Assembly (NCBI GenBank): GCA_934771675.1
Contig: CAKVMF010000003.1
Coordinates: forward strand, 1-20,599
From: an uncultured Clostridia bacterium
Lineage (GTDB): Bacteria > Bacillota > Clostridia > Christensenellales > UBA1242
Direction: 5' to 3'
DNA: 20,599 bases
Part shown: positions 6,311 to 14,906 of the stretch, piece after piece
Layout of the letters: each line of letters opens with the position of its first letter
Position numbering within the stretch: position 1 is the first letter of the stretch
Program-made: the position numbers and the translations under genes
Notes under the pieces: generated by a model
The model's input: the letters and a program-made list of their open reading frames with translations, nothing else
Databases searched by the model: none
What the model was told of the DNA's origin: nothing

Positions 6311-9300
6311 ATGAAAAAAATTTCAATTTTTAGTATTATATCAATACTAGTAATTGCGATTTGTTCAGTTTCAATTTTTTGCTACAAAAATTATGCTAAC
6401 AAAGAGTATTACGACGAAAATATAACTCAGTATACTGAGCAACTTGCATATATTAATAAAAACTATTCTTCTTCAGACAATATTTCAAACAGAATTATTG
6501 TCAAATCAAAACAAGAAATCAATGATCAAAATGCGGTTTGCAAAGCGTATGGTTTTGCAGGATTAAATATTTTGCAATACAGCGATGAAATCATGGCAAA
6601 TGAAGCATTGAAATTTTTTAAGGCTCAAAATTATGTTGAGTACGCAAAAAAAGATTCAGTTGTAAAACTTGATGATTATATTTCTTATGATGAAAATTAC
6701 ACTCTCGATACCACAAAACATTTAAGTTGGGGTAGCGATATTTTGGGTGTTGATGCCTATCAAAAATATATTTTGGACAAGTATAAAAGCGAATCTGCAC
6801 TTGATGAAATTTTTGTTGCAATTCTAGATACTGGAATTGATACAGACAATGAATTTTTGCAAGGCAAAATTGCTTATGGCCTTGGCTATAGTTTTTATGA
6901 CAGCAATTTATACACAGAAGGCAAGAGCCAATATAATTTTGAAGATGACAACTCTCACGGAACTCACGTTGCTGGAACAATTGTTGATTTGAATTTAGAC
7001 AATATCAAACTCATACCAATCAAAGTTTTGAATGGTGAAGGAAAAGGCTCAAGTGCAAATATTATATCTGGCATTGAATATGTTTTTAAACTCAAAAATG
7101 ATGGAACAAACATTTGTGCACTCAATATGAGTTTGGGTGGATATGGTGTTGATGAAGAAGAAAGTGAAGCACTTACCAGATGTTTTAATGCAAACATCAT
7201 GCCATGTATTGCAGCCGGTAATGATTCATATTATGTTGAAGAAGCTTCTCCAGCAAACACTGAAAGTGTTCTTACCATTGCATCTTTTGCACAAAATGAA
7301 AAAGATCGTTTAGATCCTGTTAATTCATACTTTTCAAACTTTGGAAGTTTTATTGATTTAAGTTTGCCTGGAACAAATATTTTAAGTTGCGTTCCAGATG
7401 AAACCGATTATAAAAAGGTTTATACTTCAAAGACTGGTGGAAAGTATGCTGTTATAAGTGGAACGAGTATGGCGACTCCACATGCAACTGGGCTGATTGC
7501 ACTTTATGCGACTTATTATGGCTCAAGTTTCAACACAACTGATGTTGAGCATAAAATCAAAAACAGCACTTATGACATGGGAGCAAAGGGCTGGGATGAA
7601 GTTTTTGGTTATGGTATTCCTTGCATGACGCTTTCAATTGACAAGTATCAAGTAAATCAAAACCCAACTTTGAGTGTTGGAAATTTAAACTCAACTTACA
7701 ATTTTAACAATTCAATTTCTGTTCAAATAAAGAACAACAATAATAGTGTTTCATTCCACACTTACAAAATTTATTACACAACTGATGGTTCTTATCCAAC
7801 ACTTGTTTCTCACTTAACATACACTGGTGCTATCAAAATTGAAAAATCAACAAAACTCCGCTTTGTTATTTATATGTTTGACAAAAATGGAAATGTTTGC
7901 GGAGATAGTGATATTTTTGAAGCAACATATTATTTGGGTGGAAAAACAGTCAATGATGACGGAACTGGTATTGTTTTAAACTCAAGTGGATATGTGACTG
8001 CTTACACATCAGGAATTGAAGACGTTATTCTTCCTGAATATATAAATGGTGTTAAAGTCAAAGGAATTGCAGCTGAAGCTTTTTATGGCAACAACATAAA
8101 GAGTTTTGTTTGTAATTATGATATTGATTTGAAAGATTATCCATTTGTTTACTGCAGTTCGCTTGAAAGTGCAAAAATTGGAAGCACTGACATTGAAAAA
8201 GTTTTTTATTGTTGTTTTATGCTTAAATCTTTGGAATTTCCTAATGCGATGGAAATTTCTGGGGCTTATTTTAGTTCAAGTATATTTTTAGGATTTTTTG
8301 GAAATGATACGTTCTATAGTTGCTTTAATGTTGAATCGGTAATTGCTCCAAATGTTACAGTGATAAATGCAAACACATTTGATTCATATAAGCGATTAAA
8401 GTATCTTGGTCTTAATTGGGGAAATATAACATCAATTGGAGAAAGCGCCTTTAAAGATTGTCCAGGGCTTCCAGAAATAGTTAATTTTGATAGTTTAACA
8501 AAAATTGACAATCGTGTATTTGATGGAAGTTCATTAACAACATTTTCTGCAAAAATTTTAAAAACTATAGATTATGAAACATTCTACTGTTCAAGTGTAA
8601 AAAACATTTATTTGCCATCACTTGAAGAGATTCCAAAAAGTGCTTTTGATCATTCTAATGGTGCTTTGGAAACCGTTGTTTTTGGTGATATAGATATTTC
8701 ATTGGTTTCTGGAAGTTTGAATTTTACAAACAAAAACGCAACCATTTATTGCTATGATGTTGAAAAGTTTAAAGAGTATACAAACAATACTGTTGTTGAT
8801 TTAAATCCGGCTATAAGGCTTGTTGATGGTGATGGCCTAAAATTTGAGTTTACAGGTTTTGACACAACTTTAACAATCTATCGTTCAAGCGACAAGGTTG
8901 TAGATTCTAGTGATGAAGTTGTTGACGAAAAAGAATTTGAAAATCTCTGTGATGGAACTTTGTATGAGTTTTCAAAAGTTTCAACAGGAAAGTATTATTA
9001 CTATGCAAAACTTGTTGATAATTTTGGAAATGAAAGCACTAGTGAATTAAAACAATATGAACAATCTCAAACAGGTTATTATAACGTTATTGTTAATAGC
9101 AATATTTCAAAACACGGTTTAAAATTAAGTTCTTATGCAAACAAATCAGGCGAAGTTGTTAGGCTTTCACTTGAAAATGTTAAGGGTTACAAGTTAACTT
9201 CAATAACACTTGATGGAAATGAAATAAAAAGTTCATTTGCAAACAATACTTATTCATTTAAAATGCCTAGCAGAAGTGTTAAGATAAAACTAAATTATGA

Positions 9301-12127
9301 AGTTATCATTTATGATATTTCAGTTCAAGTTAGTGGCGAGGGCTCTGCAAAAGTTGTTGACTCAAATGGAAATGTTAGAACCACTGCAAAATATGGCGAA
9401 AAATTATTTGTAAATATTAAAATTTCAGATGGTTATGTTGATAGAGTTTACTTAAAAACTGCGTCAAACAAAAAACGTTCAATTGAGTCAGACAATCAAA
9501 AATATGCTTTTGAAATGATTGATGAAAATTCAACAATTGTTGTTGTGGTTTCAAAGGTAAACTTATCATTATTCTCAATAAAATATAATAAGACGGATAG
9601 AACTTTTGAAATTTTGAGTTACAGGGGAAATAATGAAATTGTCAAAATTCCACAAGTGATAACCTACAGTGGAATTAGTTATACATTAAAAACTATTCAC
9701 GCATTTGCCTTTGATGGAAACAAAACAATTAAAGAATTTGAAGTTATTTCTGCAGGTGATAGTGATGTTGAAGTTGAAATTCAAATGTATGCGTTTGATG
9801 GTTGTGAAAATTTAAGAAAAATTTCTGTGCCAAATTGTGCTGTGGTTGCAAAAGCGGCTTTTTCAGATTGCTCAAGTTTGGAATATTTTGATTTTTCAAA
9901 TGTTAAAGAATTGGGAGAGAGAGCATTTGATGAGTGTTCAAGTTTAAAACAGGTGGTATTGCCTAAAGAAATAACCTATATACCACAAAGTTGTTTTGAA
10001 GGTTGCAAATCTCTTGTATCAATTAATCTTGAAAATATTAAGGCTATTGGAAGAACTGCATTCAAAGATTGCAAAAAATTAGCATTTGTTGATTTAAGTT
10101 CATGTGAAAAACTAGAGTATGAAGACGATGAAACATCATCTCTTTATGGCTATGCATCAAACTTTTATAATTGTTATGCTCTTGAAAAGGTAATTTTAGG
10201 TAAAAACTTAAAAATAATACCAGACAGTTGTTTTTCTGGTTGTATAAGTTTATCAGATATTAATTTGGAAAATGTAATAGATTTGTATGAATACGCTTTA
10301 TTTCGTTGCAATAGTTTAAAATCAAAGACTTTAAATTTATCAAAGTGTGAAAAAATAGAAAAAAATGCATTATCAATTTTTGGTGGTAAACTTGAATTCA
10401 TTGATTTAAGTTCTATAAAAAGTTTAGATAAAGAAGCTTTTTCGTATAATAGTGTTAATAGAATTTATCTTGGGAAAAACACATATTATTCTTCACTTGA
10501 AGATAGATCTATTTTTTATAGTTTTGGACTAGTTTACTTTGATAAAGGTTTTGAGCCTGCAATGAGTTCAGAATTTAAAGATTTTTATTCATACAAAATA
10601 GATTATCAAGATTATACAATTTATTCATTATTTAGGATGATTTTTATTTCATTTAAACTTGATAATGGAACTACAATTTATGAAAATTATTACAATTTAA
10701 ACATAAAAATCAATCCGCCAACAACCTATCAAAACGAGCACATTAAAATAACAGTTAAAAAATGGATAAACAAAGCTAACGACCTTATTCTTAATGCTGG
10801 AGAGATGCAATCATGTCTATACCTTTGTGATAATATGATTTTTGTTCCATATGAATATGATGCCGAGTATACAGATTACACCGTCAAATTCTTCTACAAT
10901 TATGACTATGATGGTTCTGGAAGAACAAATGATGATGGCGATGTTTTTGAATCTTTAACATATCACTATGGAGATAAAATTGAAGCCTTGCCAAAAGTTC
11001 CTTCAGGAAGAATTGAAAGTGATGGTTACATCTATATTTTTGACCGTTGGAGCGATGGTAAAAATTTATACTCAAACGAAAACTTGCCAAATGTTACAGG
11101 AAACATGAAATTCTTTGCGGTTTACAGAAAACAAAAAGTTGAATACAATGTTTCTTGGTATGATATCAACAAAAAACTAATTTATAGTGAAACAGTGGCG
11201 TATGGTGTCGAGCCAAAATTTGACAGTCAAAACTACAAAATTTCATACATGATTGTTACTGATGAAAGTATTTACACGTTCTATGACTGGGAAAAAGTTG
11301 TTGATGAAACTTGTTTAAATATTAGCTTTTATGCAACTTACAAAGAAAAGGCTAGAACATATTTGGTTTCATGGTATGATGGTGACGGCAATTTGATTTA
11401 CACCGATTATTTGAATTTCAACCAAACCATTGTTTACAATATTGAAAAATATGGCATTCCAAAAAAATCTAGCACAGATATTTTTAAGTATATTTTTACT
11501 GGTTGGAAAAATTACACCGACGGAATGAAAGTTGCAAAATCTTATTCATTCTATAGTCAATTTGACGAAAAAATCTTGGTTAAAACAAAAGGTGATAGTC
11601 AATTTGTTGATGTTTCAAGTCTTGGAAAAGAAACCGTGAAAATAGACAAGTCTGACATCGTTGGCGGAAAGTCTTTGGTTGTTAAGCTTGCAGAAGTAAG
11701 TGTTAAATTTGATGAAATTGCAACAAAATTTTTAACCAATGCTAGCGGTGATATTATCAAAATTGGTGCGGGTTTTGTTGTCAAAAAATCAATGTTATAT
11801 AGTTTTCTTAAAATGAATGTTTTGGCAATTGAAGTTAGCATTGATGGCAAAAAATTCAGTTCTGTTGGCGGAAAAATATATATTGACGTTAAAAGTGAAA
11901 CTGGTTTTGTAAATTCAACCAATTATGGAAAGATTTTTAGAAATGGCGGTCTTATTGATGAAGCATATTGCAAAAATAGTGTTATTTCACTTTGTGTTGA
12001 AAAACTAGGTCTTTATGTTTATAGCTACAACACAAAAACAAATTATTTCTTGGTGTTTATGGCAAAATTTGTTTCAAGAATATTAGACTGCGAAGAAAAA
12101 ACTTACACATATTTTGGTTTAGACTAA
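6311..12127 (+). CDS. Giant exported S8 (subtilisin-like) protease with BspA-type LRRs and InlB-type repeats, 1938 aa
   Basis: The N-terminus is a basic start and hydrophobic segment (about 1-26), a signal peptide or membrane anchor, then a prodomain-like region (50-130). The S8 catalytic domain spans about 133-440: Asp173 (AILDTGID), His216 (HGTHVAGT), oxyanion-hole Asn304 (AAGND) and Ser386 (SGTSMATPHATG), so it should be active. A chitobiase-C-like domain follows (about 455-545, YYTTDGSYPT). Two blocks of BspA/LRR_5 leucine-rich repeats (about 556-811 and 1090-1400, e.g. AFKDCPGL, CFEGCKSLVSI) flank two divergent repeat domains (about 922-1084). Three InlB-type repeats (about 1519-1757, each with a YxVxWYD-like strand and a W motif) and a beta-rich end complete it. 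I see no LPXTG, S-layer or choline-binding anchor. ATG 6311 follows GGAGG; the frame is open further upstream but without a ribosome site. It is monocistronic. A role at the surface in protein breakdown or adhesion is inferred; substrate unknown. Confidence 0.93.
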   Translation: MKKISIFSIISILVIAICSVSIFCYKNYANKEYYDENITQYTEQLAYINKNYSSSDNISNRIIVKSKQEINDQNAVCKAYGFAGLNILQYSDEIMANEALKFFKAQNYVEYAKKDSVVKLDDYISYDENYTLDTTKHLSWGSDILGVDAYQKYILDKYKSESALDEIFVAILDTGIDTDNEFLQGKIAYGLGYSFYDSNLYTEGKSQYNFEDDNSHGTHVAGTIVDLNLDNIKLIPIKVLNGEGKGSSANIISGIEYVFKLKNDGTNICALNMSLGGYGVDEEESEALTRCFNANIMPCIAAGNDSYYVEEASPANTESVLTIASFAQNEKDRLDPVNSYFSNFGSFIDLSLPGTNILSCVPDETDYKKVYTSKTGGKYAVISGTSMATPHATGLIALYATYYGSSFNTTDVEHKIKNSTYDMGAKGWDEVFGYGIPCMTLSIDKYQVNQNPTLSVGNLNSTYNFNNSISVQIKNNNNSVSFHTYKIYYTTDGSYPTLVSHLTYTGAIKIEKSTKLRFVIYMFDKNGNVCGDSDIFEATYYLGGKTVNDDGTGIVLNSSGYVTAYTSGIEDVILPEYINGVKVKGIAAEAFYGNNIKSFVCNYDIDLKDYPFVYCSSLESAKIGSTDIEKVFYCCFMLKSLEFPNAMEISGAYFSSSIFLGFFGNDTFYSCFNVESVIAPNVTVINANTFDSYKRLKYLGLNWGNITSIGESAFKDCPGLPEIVNFDSLTKIDNRVFDGSSLTTFSAKILKTIDYETFYCSSVKNIYLPSLEEIPKSAFDHSNGALETVVFGDIDISLVSGSLNFTNKNATIYCYDVEKFKEYTNNTVVDLNPAIRLVDGDGLKFEFTGFDTTLTIYRSSDKVVDSSDEVVDEKEFENLCDGTLYEFSKVSTGKYYYYAKLVDNFGNESTSELKQYEQSQTGYYNVIVNSNISKHGLKLSSYANKSGEVVRLSLENVKGYKLTSITLDGNEIKSSFANNTYSFKMPSRSVKIKLNYEVIIYDISVQVSGEGSAKVVDSNGNVRTTAKYGEKLFVNIKISDGYVDRVYLKTASNKKRSIESDNQKYAFEMIDENSTIVVVVSKVNLSLFSIKYNKTDRTFEILSYRGNNEIVKIPQVITYSGISYTLKTIHAFAFDGNKTIKEFEVISAGDSDVEVEIQMYAFDGCENLRKISVPNCAVVAKAAFSDCSSLEYFDFSNVKELGERAFDECSSLKQVVLPKEITYIPQSCFEGCKSLVSINLENIKAIGRTAFKDCKKLAFVDLSSCEKLEYEDDETSSLYGYASNFYNCYALEKVILGKNLKIIPDSCFSGCISLSDINLENVIDLYEYALFRCNSLKSKTLNLSKCEKIEKNALSIFGGKLEFIDLSSIKSLDKEAFSYNSVNRIYLGKNTYYSSLEDRSIFYSFGLVYFDKGFEPAMSSEFKDFYSYKIDYQDYTIYSLFRMIFISFKLDNGTTIYENYYNLNIKINPPTTYQNEHIKITVKKWINKANDLILNAGEMQSCLYLCDNMIFVPYEYDAEYTDYTVKFFYNYDYDGSGRTNDDGDVFESLTYHYGDKIEALPKVPSGRIESDGYIYIFDRWSDGKNLYSNENLPNVTGNMKFFAVYRKQKVEYNVSWYDINKKLIYSETVAYGVEPKFDSQNYKISYMIVTDESIYTFYDWEKVVDETCLNISFYATYKEKARTYLVSWYDGDGNLIYTDYLNFNQTIVYNIEKYGIPKKSSTDIFKYIFTGWKNYTDGMKVAKSYSFYSQFDEKILVKTKGDSQFVDVSSLGKETVKIDKSDIVGGKSLVVKLAEVSVKFDEIATKFLTNASGDIIKIGAGFVVKKSMLYSFLKMNVLAIEVSIDGKKFSSVGGKIYIDVKSETGFVNSTNYGKIFRNGGLIDEAYCKNSVISLCVEKLGLYVYSYNTKTNYFLVFMAKFVSRILDCEEKTYTYFGLD

Positions 12128-12356
12128 AATAGTGTAAGTTTGATGTGATTAAATATTCTTTATCAAATCATAGATATCATAAAGTTTCAGCTTGCTGTTC
12201 CCATGCTTTTGAGTGAATTTCTTAAATAGATATGCTCAATTGAATCAATATCTTTCAAACGAAGTTACTTGCCTAAAAATTTTGGCGGCTGAAAGTTATG
12301 TTGCTTATCTTCATAAAAATACCATTATGTTAATTTTTTAATCAATTAGCAGTAGA
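12128..12356. other. Gene-free stretch after the giant protease gene
   Basis: No intact gene is seen. The minus strand holds short coding-like fragments in shifting frames (see 12149-12314). The stretch ends at the terminator at 12357, which lies 230 bases after the protease stop codon, unusually far for its own terminator. Confidence 0.6.
12149..12314 (-). pseudogene. Possible decayed gene remnant
   Basis: On the minus strand an ATG at 12314 reads MKISNITFSRQNF and then stops. A second frame carries LKDIDSIEHIYLRNSLKSMG and a third KLKLYDIYDLIKNI before TAA at 12151-12149. The three pieces follow one another and have plausible amino-acid composition, as expected of a small gene broken by two frameshifts and a stop. 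I do not recognise the family, and chance is not excluded in DNA this AT-rich. Confidence 0.3.
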
Positions 12357-12387
12357 TAAAAAAATAGGGTTAGTCCCTATTTTTTTA
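12357..12387. terminator. Terminator upstream of purA
   Basis: TAAAAAAATAGGG (12357-12369), loop TTAGT, CCCTATTTTTTTA (12375-12387): a perfect 13-bp stem with A and T tracts on both sides, so it could act in both directions. Confidence 0.85.
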
Positions 12388-12530
12388 GTGCTAAAATTTT
12401 GGTTTCTTTTTTGATTATATATCTTTTTTGACATTAACACAAATTAAAATATGCCAAATTCCAACAAATTTGTTATCATTAAACGATATTTATTTTGTTG
12501 TGTGAATTTTATAGAAACTTGAATTTGCTA

Positions 12531-12539
12531 TGCTATAAT
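12531..12539 (+). promoter_or_regulatory. purA promoter (extended -10)
   Basis: TG-c-TATAAT (12531-12539), within TATGCTATAAT, 25 bases before the purA start codon. No good -35 at 16-18 bp. A 12-base palindrome AACAAATTTGTT lies upstream at 12463-12474 and might be an operator, but I see no PurBox or purine riboswitch. Confidence 0.65.
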
Positions 12540-12564
12540 AAAAACATAATGGAGGGGAATTTTT

Positions 12565-13833
12565 ATGGGTAATGTTAATGTTGTTCTTGGTGCTTTTTAT
12601 GGTGATGAAGGGAAGGGAAAGGTTATTGATTACCTTTCAAAAGATGCAAAGTATGCTGTTAGATTTTCAGGTGGAAATAATGCTGGTCACACAATTGAAG
12701 TTGATGGCAAAAAGTTTGCGTTTCATTTGCTTCCAAGTGGAATCTTAAACAAAAATATCAAAGCTATTTTGGGAAATGGAGTTGTTGTTGATCCAAAAGT
12801 TTTGCTTGAAGAAATTGCAAATTTAAAAGAAAATGGCTATGCTGTTGATAATCTCTATATTAGTGAAAAAGCACATGTTATTTTGCCTTATCATATTATT
12901 CTTGATGGTTTGCTTGAAGAAATTCGTGGAAAGAATAAAATTGGCACAACAAAAAGAGGTATTGGTCCTGCGTATTGTGACAAATTCGAAAGATGCGGCA
13001 TTAGAATGGAAGATTTTGTCGGCGAAAATTTCAAAGAGTTGCTTGAAACTAACATAAAAAATAAAAATGTCATTTTAAAAGCATATGGCTATGAAGAACT
13101 TGATTTTGAAAAGGTTTATGATGAATACAGTGCATATGCAAAAGAAATAAAACAATATGTTTGCGACGCAACAACAATGCTTCATAATGCTATCAAAAAC
13201 AATGAAAATATTTTGTGCGAAGGTGCTCAAGCAACATTGCTTGATATAGATTTTGGAAGCTATCCATACGTAACATCAAGCAATCCAACAATTGGTGGTG
13301 TGTTAACTGGAACTGGTATTGGTGCAAGATATATTGGTGAAGTTTATGGTGTTATAAAAGCATATTCTTCAAGAGTTGGTGAGGGCCCTTATGTTACCGA
13401 GCAGGTTAATGAAATCGGCGACAAGATTAGAGAACTTGGGCATGAGTATGGAACAACCACCAAGCGTCCACGTCGTTGCGGTTGGCTTGATCTTGTTGCT
13501 TTGAATTATGCTGTTATGGTAAATGGCTTAACCGGTATTGCTTTAAATCACTTGGACACTATTGGAAAACTCGATAAAATCAAACTTTGTGTGGCTTATA
13601 AGTATAAAGGAAAAGAGACAACAGACTTTAGAACCAATCTTGAGTTTTTGCAAAATTCTGAAGCGGTTTATGAAGAATTTGACGGAAATTTTGGAGATAT
13701 TTCAAATTGCAAAACCTATGAAGAACTCCCTGAAAATGCAAGAAAATATATCGAAAGAATCGAAGAATTAACAGGAACTCCGGTGAAATTTATTGGAACA
13801 GGTGCTGCAAGAGAAAATATTATTGTTAGATAA
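12565..13833 (+). CDS. purA: Adenylosuccinate synthetase
   Basis: It catalyses GTP-dependent joining of IMP and aspartate to adenylosuccinate, the first committed step to AMP. At 422 residues it has the usual bacterial length. Visible motifs are GDEGKGK at 13-19 with catalytic D14, GGNNAGHT at 36-43 with catalytic H42, GTTKRGIGPAYCDK, YVTSSNPTIGG, RVGEGPYVTE and RPRRCGWLD. Some signature positions are unusual: FYGDEGKGK where QWGDEGKGK is the norm, EGAQATLLD instead of EGAQGTLLD, and DIDFGSYP instead of DIDHGTYP. These suggest a divergent PurA clade with the active site otherwise intact. ATG 12565 follows GGAGGGG. It is monocistronic, closed by the terminator at 13902. Confidence 0.97.
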   Translation: MGNVNVVLGAFYGDEGKGKVIDYLSKDAKYAVRFSGGNNAGHTIEVDGKKFAFHLLPSGILNKNIKAILGNGVVVDPKVLLEEIANLKENGYAVDNLYISEKAHVILPYHIILDGLLEEIRGKNKIGTTKRGIGPAYCDKFERCGIRMEDFVGENFKELLETNIKNKNVILKAYGYEELDFEKVYDEYSAYAKEIKQYVCDATTMLHNAIKNNENILCEGAQATLLDIDFGSYPYVTSSNPTIGGVLTGTGIGARYIGEVYGVIKAYSSRVGEGPYVTEQVNEIGDKIRELGHEYGTTTKRPRRCGWLDLVALNYAVMVNGLTGIALNHLDTIGKLDKIKLCVAYKYKGKETTDFRTNLEFLQNSEAVYEEFDGNFGDISNCKTYEELPENARKYIERIEELTGTPVKFIGTGAARENIIVR

Positions 13834-13901
13834 AATTTTATAAAACTTAATATATAAAATTTATTATAAATAACATTCATTTTATGAAAAAATTTATGCA
13901 T

Positions 13902-13933
13902 AAAAAAAGAGCAGGGTTTTCTGCTCTTTTTTT
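13902..13933. terminator. Bidirectional terminator between purA and the convergent membrane-protein gene
   Basis: AAAAAAAGAGCAG (13902-13914) pairs perfectly with CTGCTCTTTTTTT (13921-13933) around a six-base loop. It ends two bases from the stop codon of the minus-strand gene and can serve both. Confidence 0.9.
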
Positions 13934-13934
13934 G

Positions 13935-14327
13935 TTAGCCTTCAACTTTTTCGGTGTTTGATTCGTCTTTCTTTTCAGAAACTTTTTCTTGATTGTTATT
14001 TTTTGGAATAATAGCCACAATTGTGAACACTGCATATGTAATTATTTTGCCAAGGTTTACAATAAAACTTGTATAACGAAGAAAATTACTCATTCCAGTG
14101 TTTACGGTTGTTGAAACGTTATAGCACAAACTAAAGATTGAAAGAACTGCTGAAATACATGCAAAAATTGCTGTTACAAAAAGTGCAAGTTTAGCTTGTT
14201 TTTTCAATTCTTCATTTTCTTCTTTCACAAAAACATAGCCGCCAACAAGTGCAAATGCAATATATGAAAGATATGCAGAAATCCAAACAAAAAGTTTTTT
14301 CCAAGTGTTGTTAATTTTACCGTTCAT
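13935..14327 (-). CDS. Small membrane protein, 130 aa, unknown function
   Basis: Three hydrophobic segments are visible: about residues 10-35 (LFVWISAYLSYIAFALVGGYVFV), 45-70 (AKLALFVTAIFACISAVLSIFSL) and 85-110. A charged stretch EENEELKKQAK lies between the first two, and the tail is Asn/Lys/Glu-rich. The layout recalls small DUF4870/Tic20-like membrane proteins, but I cannot assign it. The start is the ATG ending at 14327, with AAGGAG eight bases upstream; in-frame starts further out lie in or beyond the promoter. It has the best consensus promoter in the window, with a palindrome over the -35. Confidence 0.8.
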   Translation of the reverse strand: MNGKINNTWKKLFVWISAYLSYIAFALVGGYVFVKEENEELKKQAKLALFVTAIFACISAVLSIFSLCYNVSTTVNTGMSNFLRYTSFIVNLGKIITYAVFTIVAIIPKNNNQEKVSEKKDESNTEKVEG

Positions 14328-14352
14328 AATAAATCTCCTTTTCACTAATTCT

Positions 14353-14380
14353 ATTATATGCATTCGTCGAATTTTGTCAA
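14353..14380 (-). promoter_or_regulatory. Consensus sigma-A promoter of the 130-aa membrane protein
   Basis: On the minus strand TTGACA (14380-14375), a 16-bp spacer and TATAAT (14358-14353), both hexamers fully consensus. Start of transcription near 14346. Confidence 0.85.
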
Positions 14381-14395
14381 TAATCTGTGACAAAA
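14372..14395. promoter_or_regulatory. Palindrome overlapping a -35 element, likely operator
   Basis: TTTTGTCA (14372-14379), eight bases, TGACAAAA (14388-14395): perfect 8-bp arms in a 24-bp dyad that includes the -35 hexamer of the minus-strand promoter. This is the expected geometry of a repressor site that blocks RNA polymerase. The cognate regulator is unknown. Confidence 0.6.
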
Positions 14396-14838
14396 GTATG
14401 TTTAGCAATACAAATTTTCAGTATAAAAAACAAAAAAGGACAAGGGGAAAAGCGGTCGGCGCGGGGGGGTGAGAGCGAATTCCGGACAATCTGATTAAGA
14501 GGTGTGATGAAAACTTATTAAAATAGTTTATTTTATATCCTAAAAATCTCTTTATTTCCTTATTTTACCTAGCAAATTCGTATTATATAATTTTATTTCG
14601 TTTTCTACTAAATCACATAATTTTATTTCAGTTTTTAGTGTTTAATTTTAGACAGATGTGAAACAAAGTATTTTTTAGGTAAAAAATATAAATAAAAAAT
14701 CTCAAAAATCAATATAAGTTTTTCATTTTTTATTTTCTAGTGCTATTTTTTTTGATAGTTGTTAATTACAGATATTTATGATAGATTAAATTGACTAATA
14801 TCGATGAAACTAAACCAATTTTTGAAAAAAAATAAAAA
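14396..14838. other. Gene-free region with a G+C-rich patch and a tRNA fossil
   Basis: No gene is seen here. 14440-14502 is abruptly G+C-rich (runs such as GGTCGGCGCGGGGGGG) and ends in a tRNA fragment. The remainder is very AT-rich; the 13-base ATAATTTTATTTC occurs twice, at 14587-14599 and 14617-14629, 30 bp apart. Confidence 0.7.
14476..14501 (-). pseudogene. Fossil fragment of tRNA-Lys(CTT)
   Basis: These 26 bases match the tRNA-Lys(CTT) gene at 18239-18264 at 23 positions. They cover the anticodon loop CTCTTAA, the 3' anticodon strand, the variable loop and the first half of the T arm. The acceptor stem, D arm and 5' anticodon strand are missing, so no tRNA can form. The flank on the 3' side of the tRNA is G+C-rich. 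Confidence 0.75.
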
Positions 14839-14860
14839 TTGCATACATTTTCTTAAAATA

Positions 14861-14871
14861 TATGCTACAAT
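14861..14871 (+). promoter_or_regulatory. Extended -10 promoter of the lipoprotein gene
   Basis: TATGCTACAAT, with TACAAT at 14866-14871 and TG at 14863-14864. A TTGCAT at 14839 is 21 bp away, too far for a normal -35. Predicted start near 14878, leader about 29 nt. Confidence 0.6.
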
Positions 14872-14906
14872 AAAAATAGGAATTCAATTTTAAGGAGGAA
14901 AATAAA

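Noticed and set aside
6618..6980. A 120-codon minus-strand frame opposite the protease catalytic domain.
   Set aside because: It is opposite conserved subtilase motifs, is rich in His/Cys/Gln in a way typical of antisense translation, and has no start signals.
12388..12530. A possible purine riboswitch or PurBox upstream of purA.
   Set aside because: The region is plain AT-rich DNA without the conserved purine-riboswitch loops; only a 12-base palindrome (12463-12474) stands out.
14587..14629. A 13-base direct repeat considered as the start of a CRISPR or iteron array.
   Set aside because: There are only two copies of an AT-rich word 30 bp apart, with no further units.
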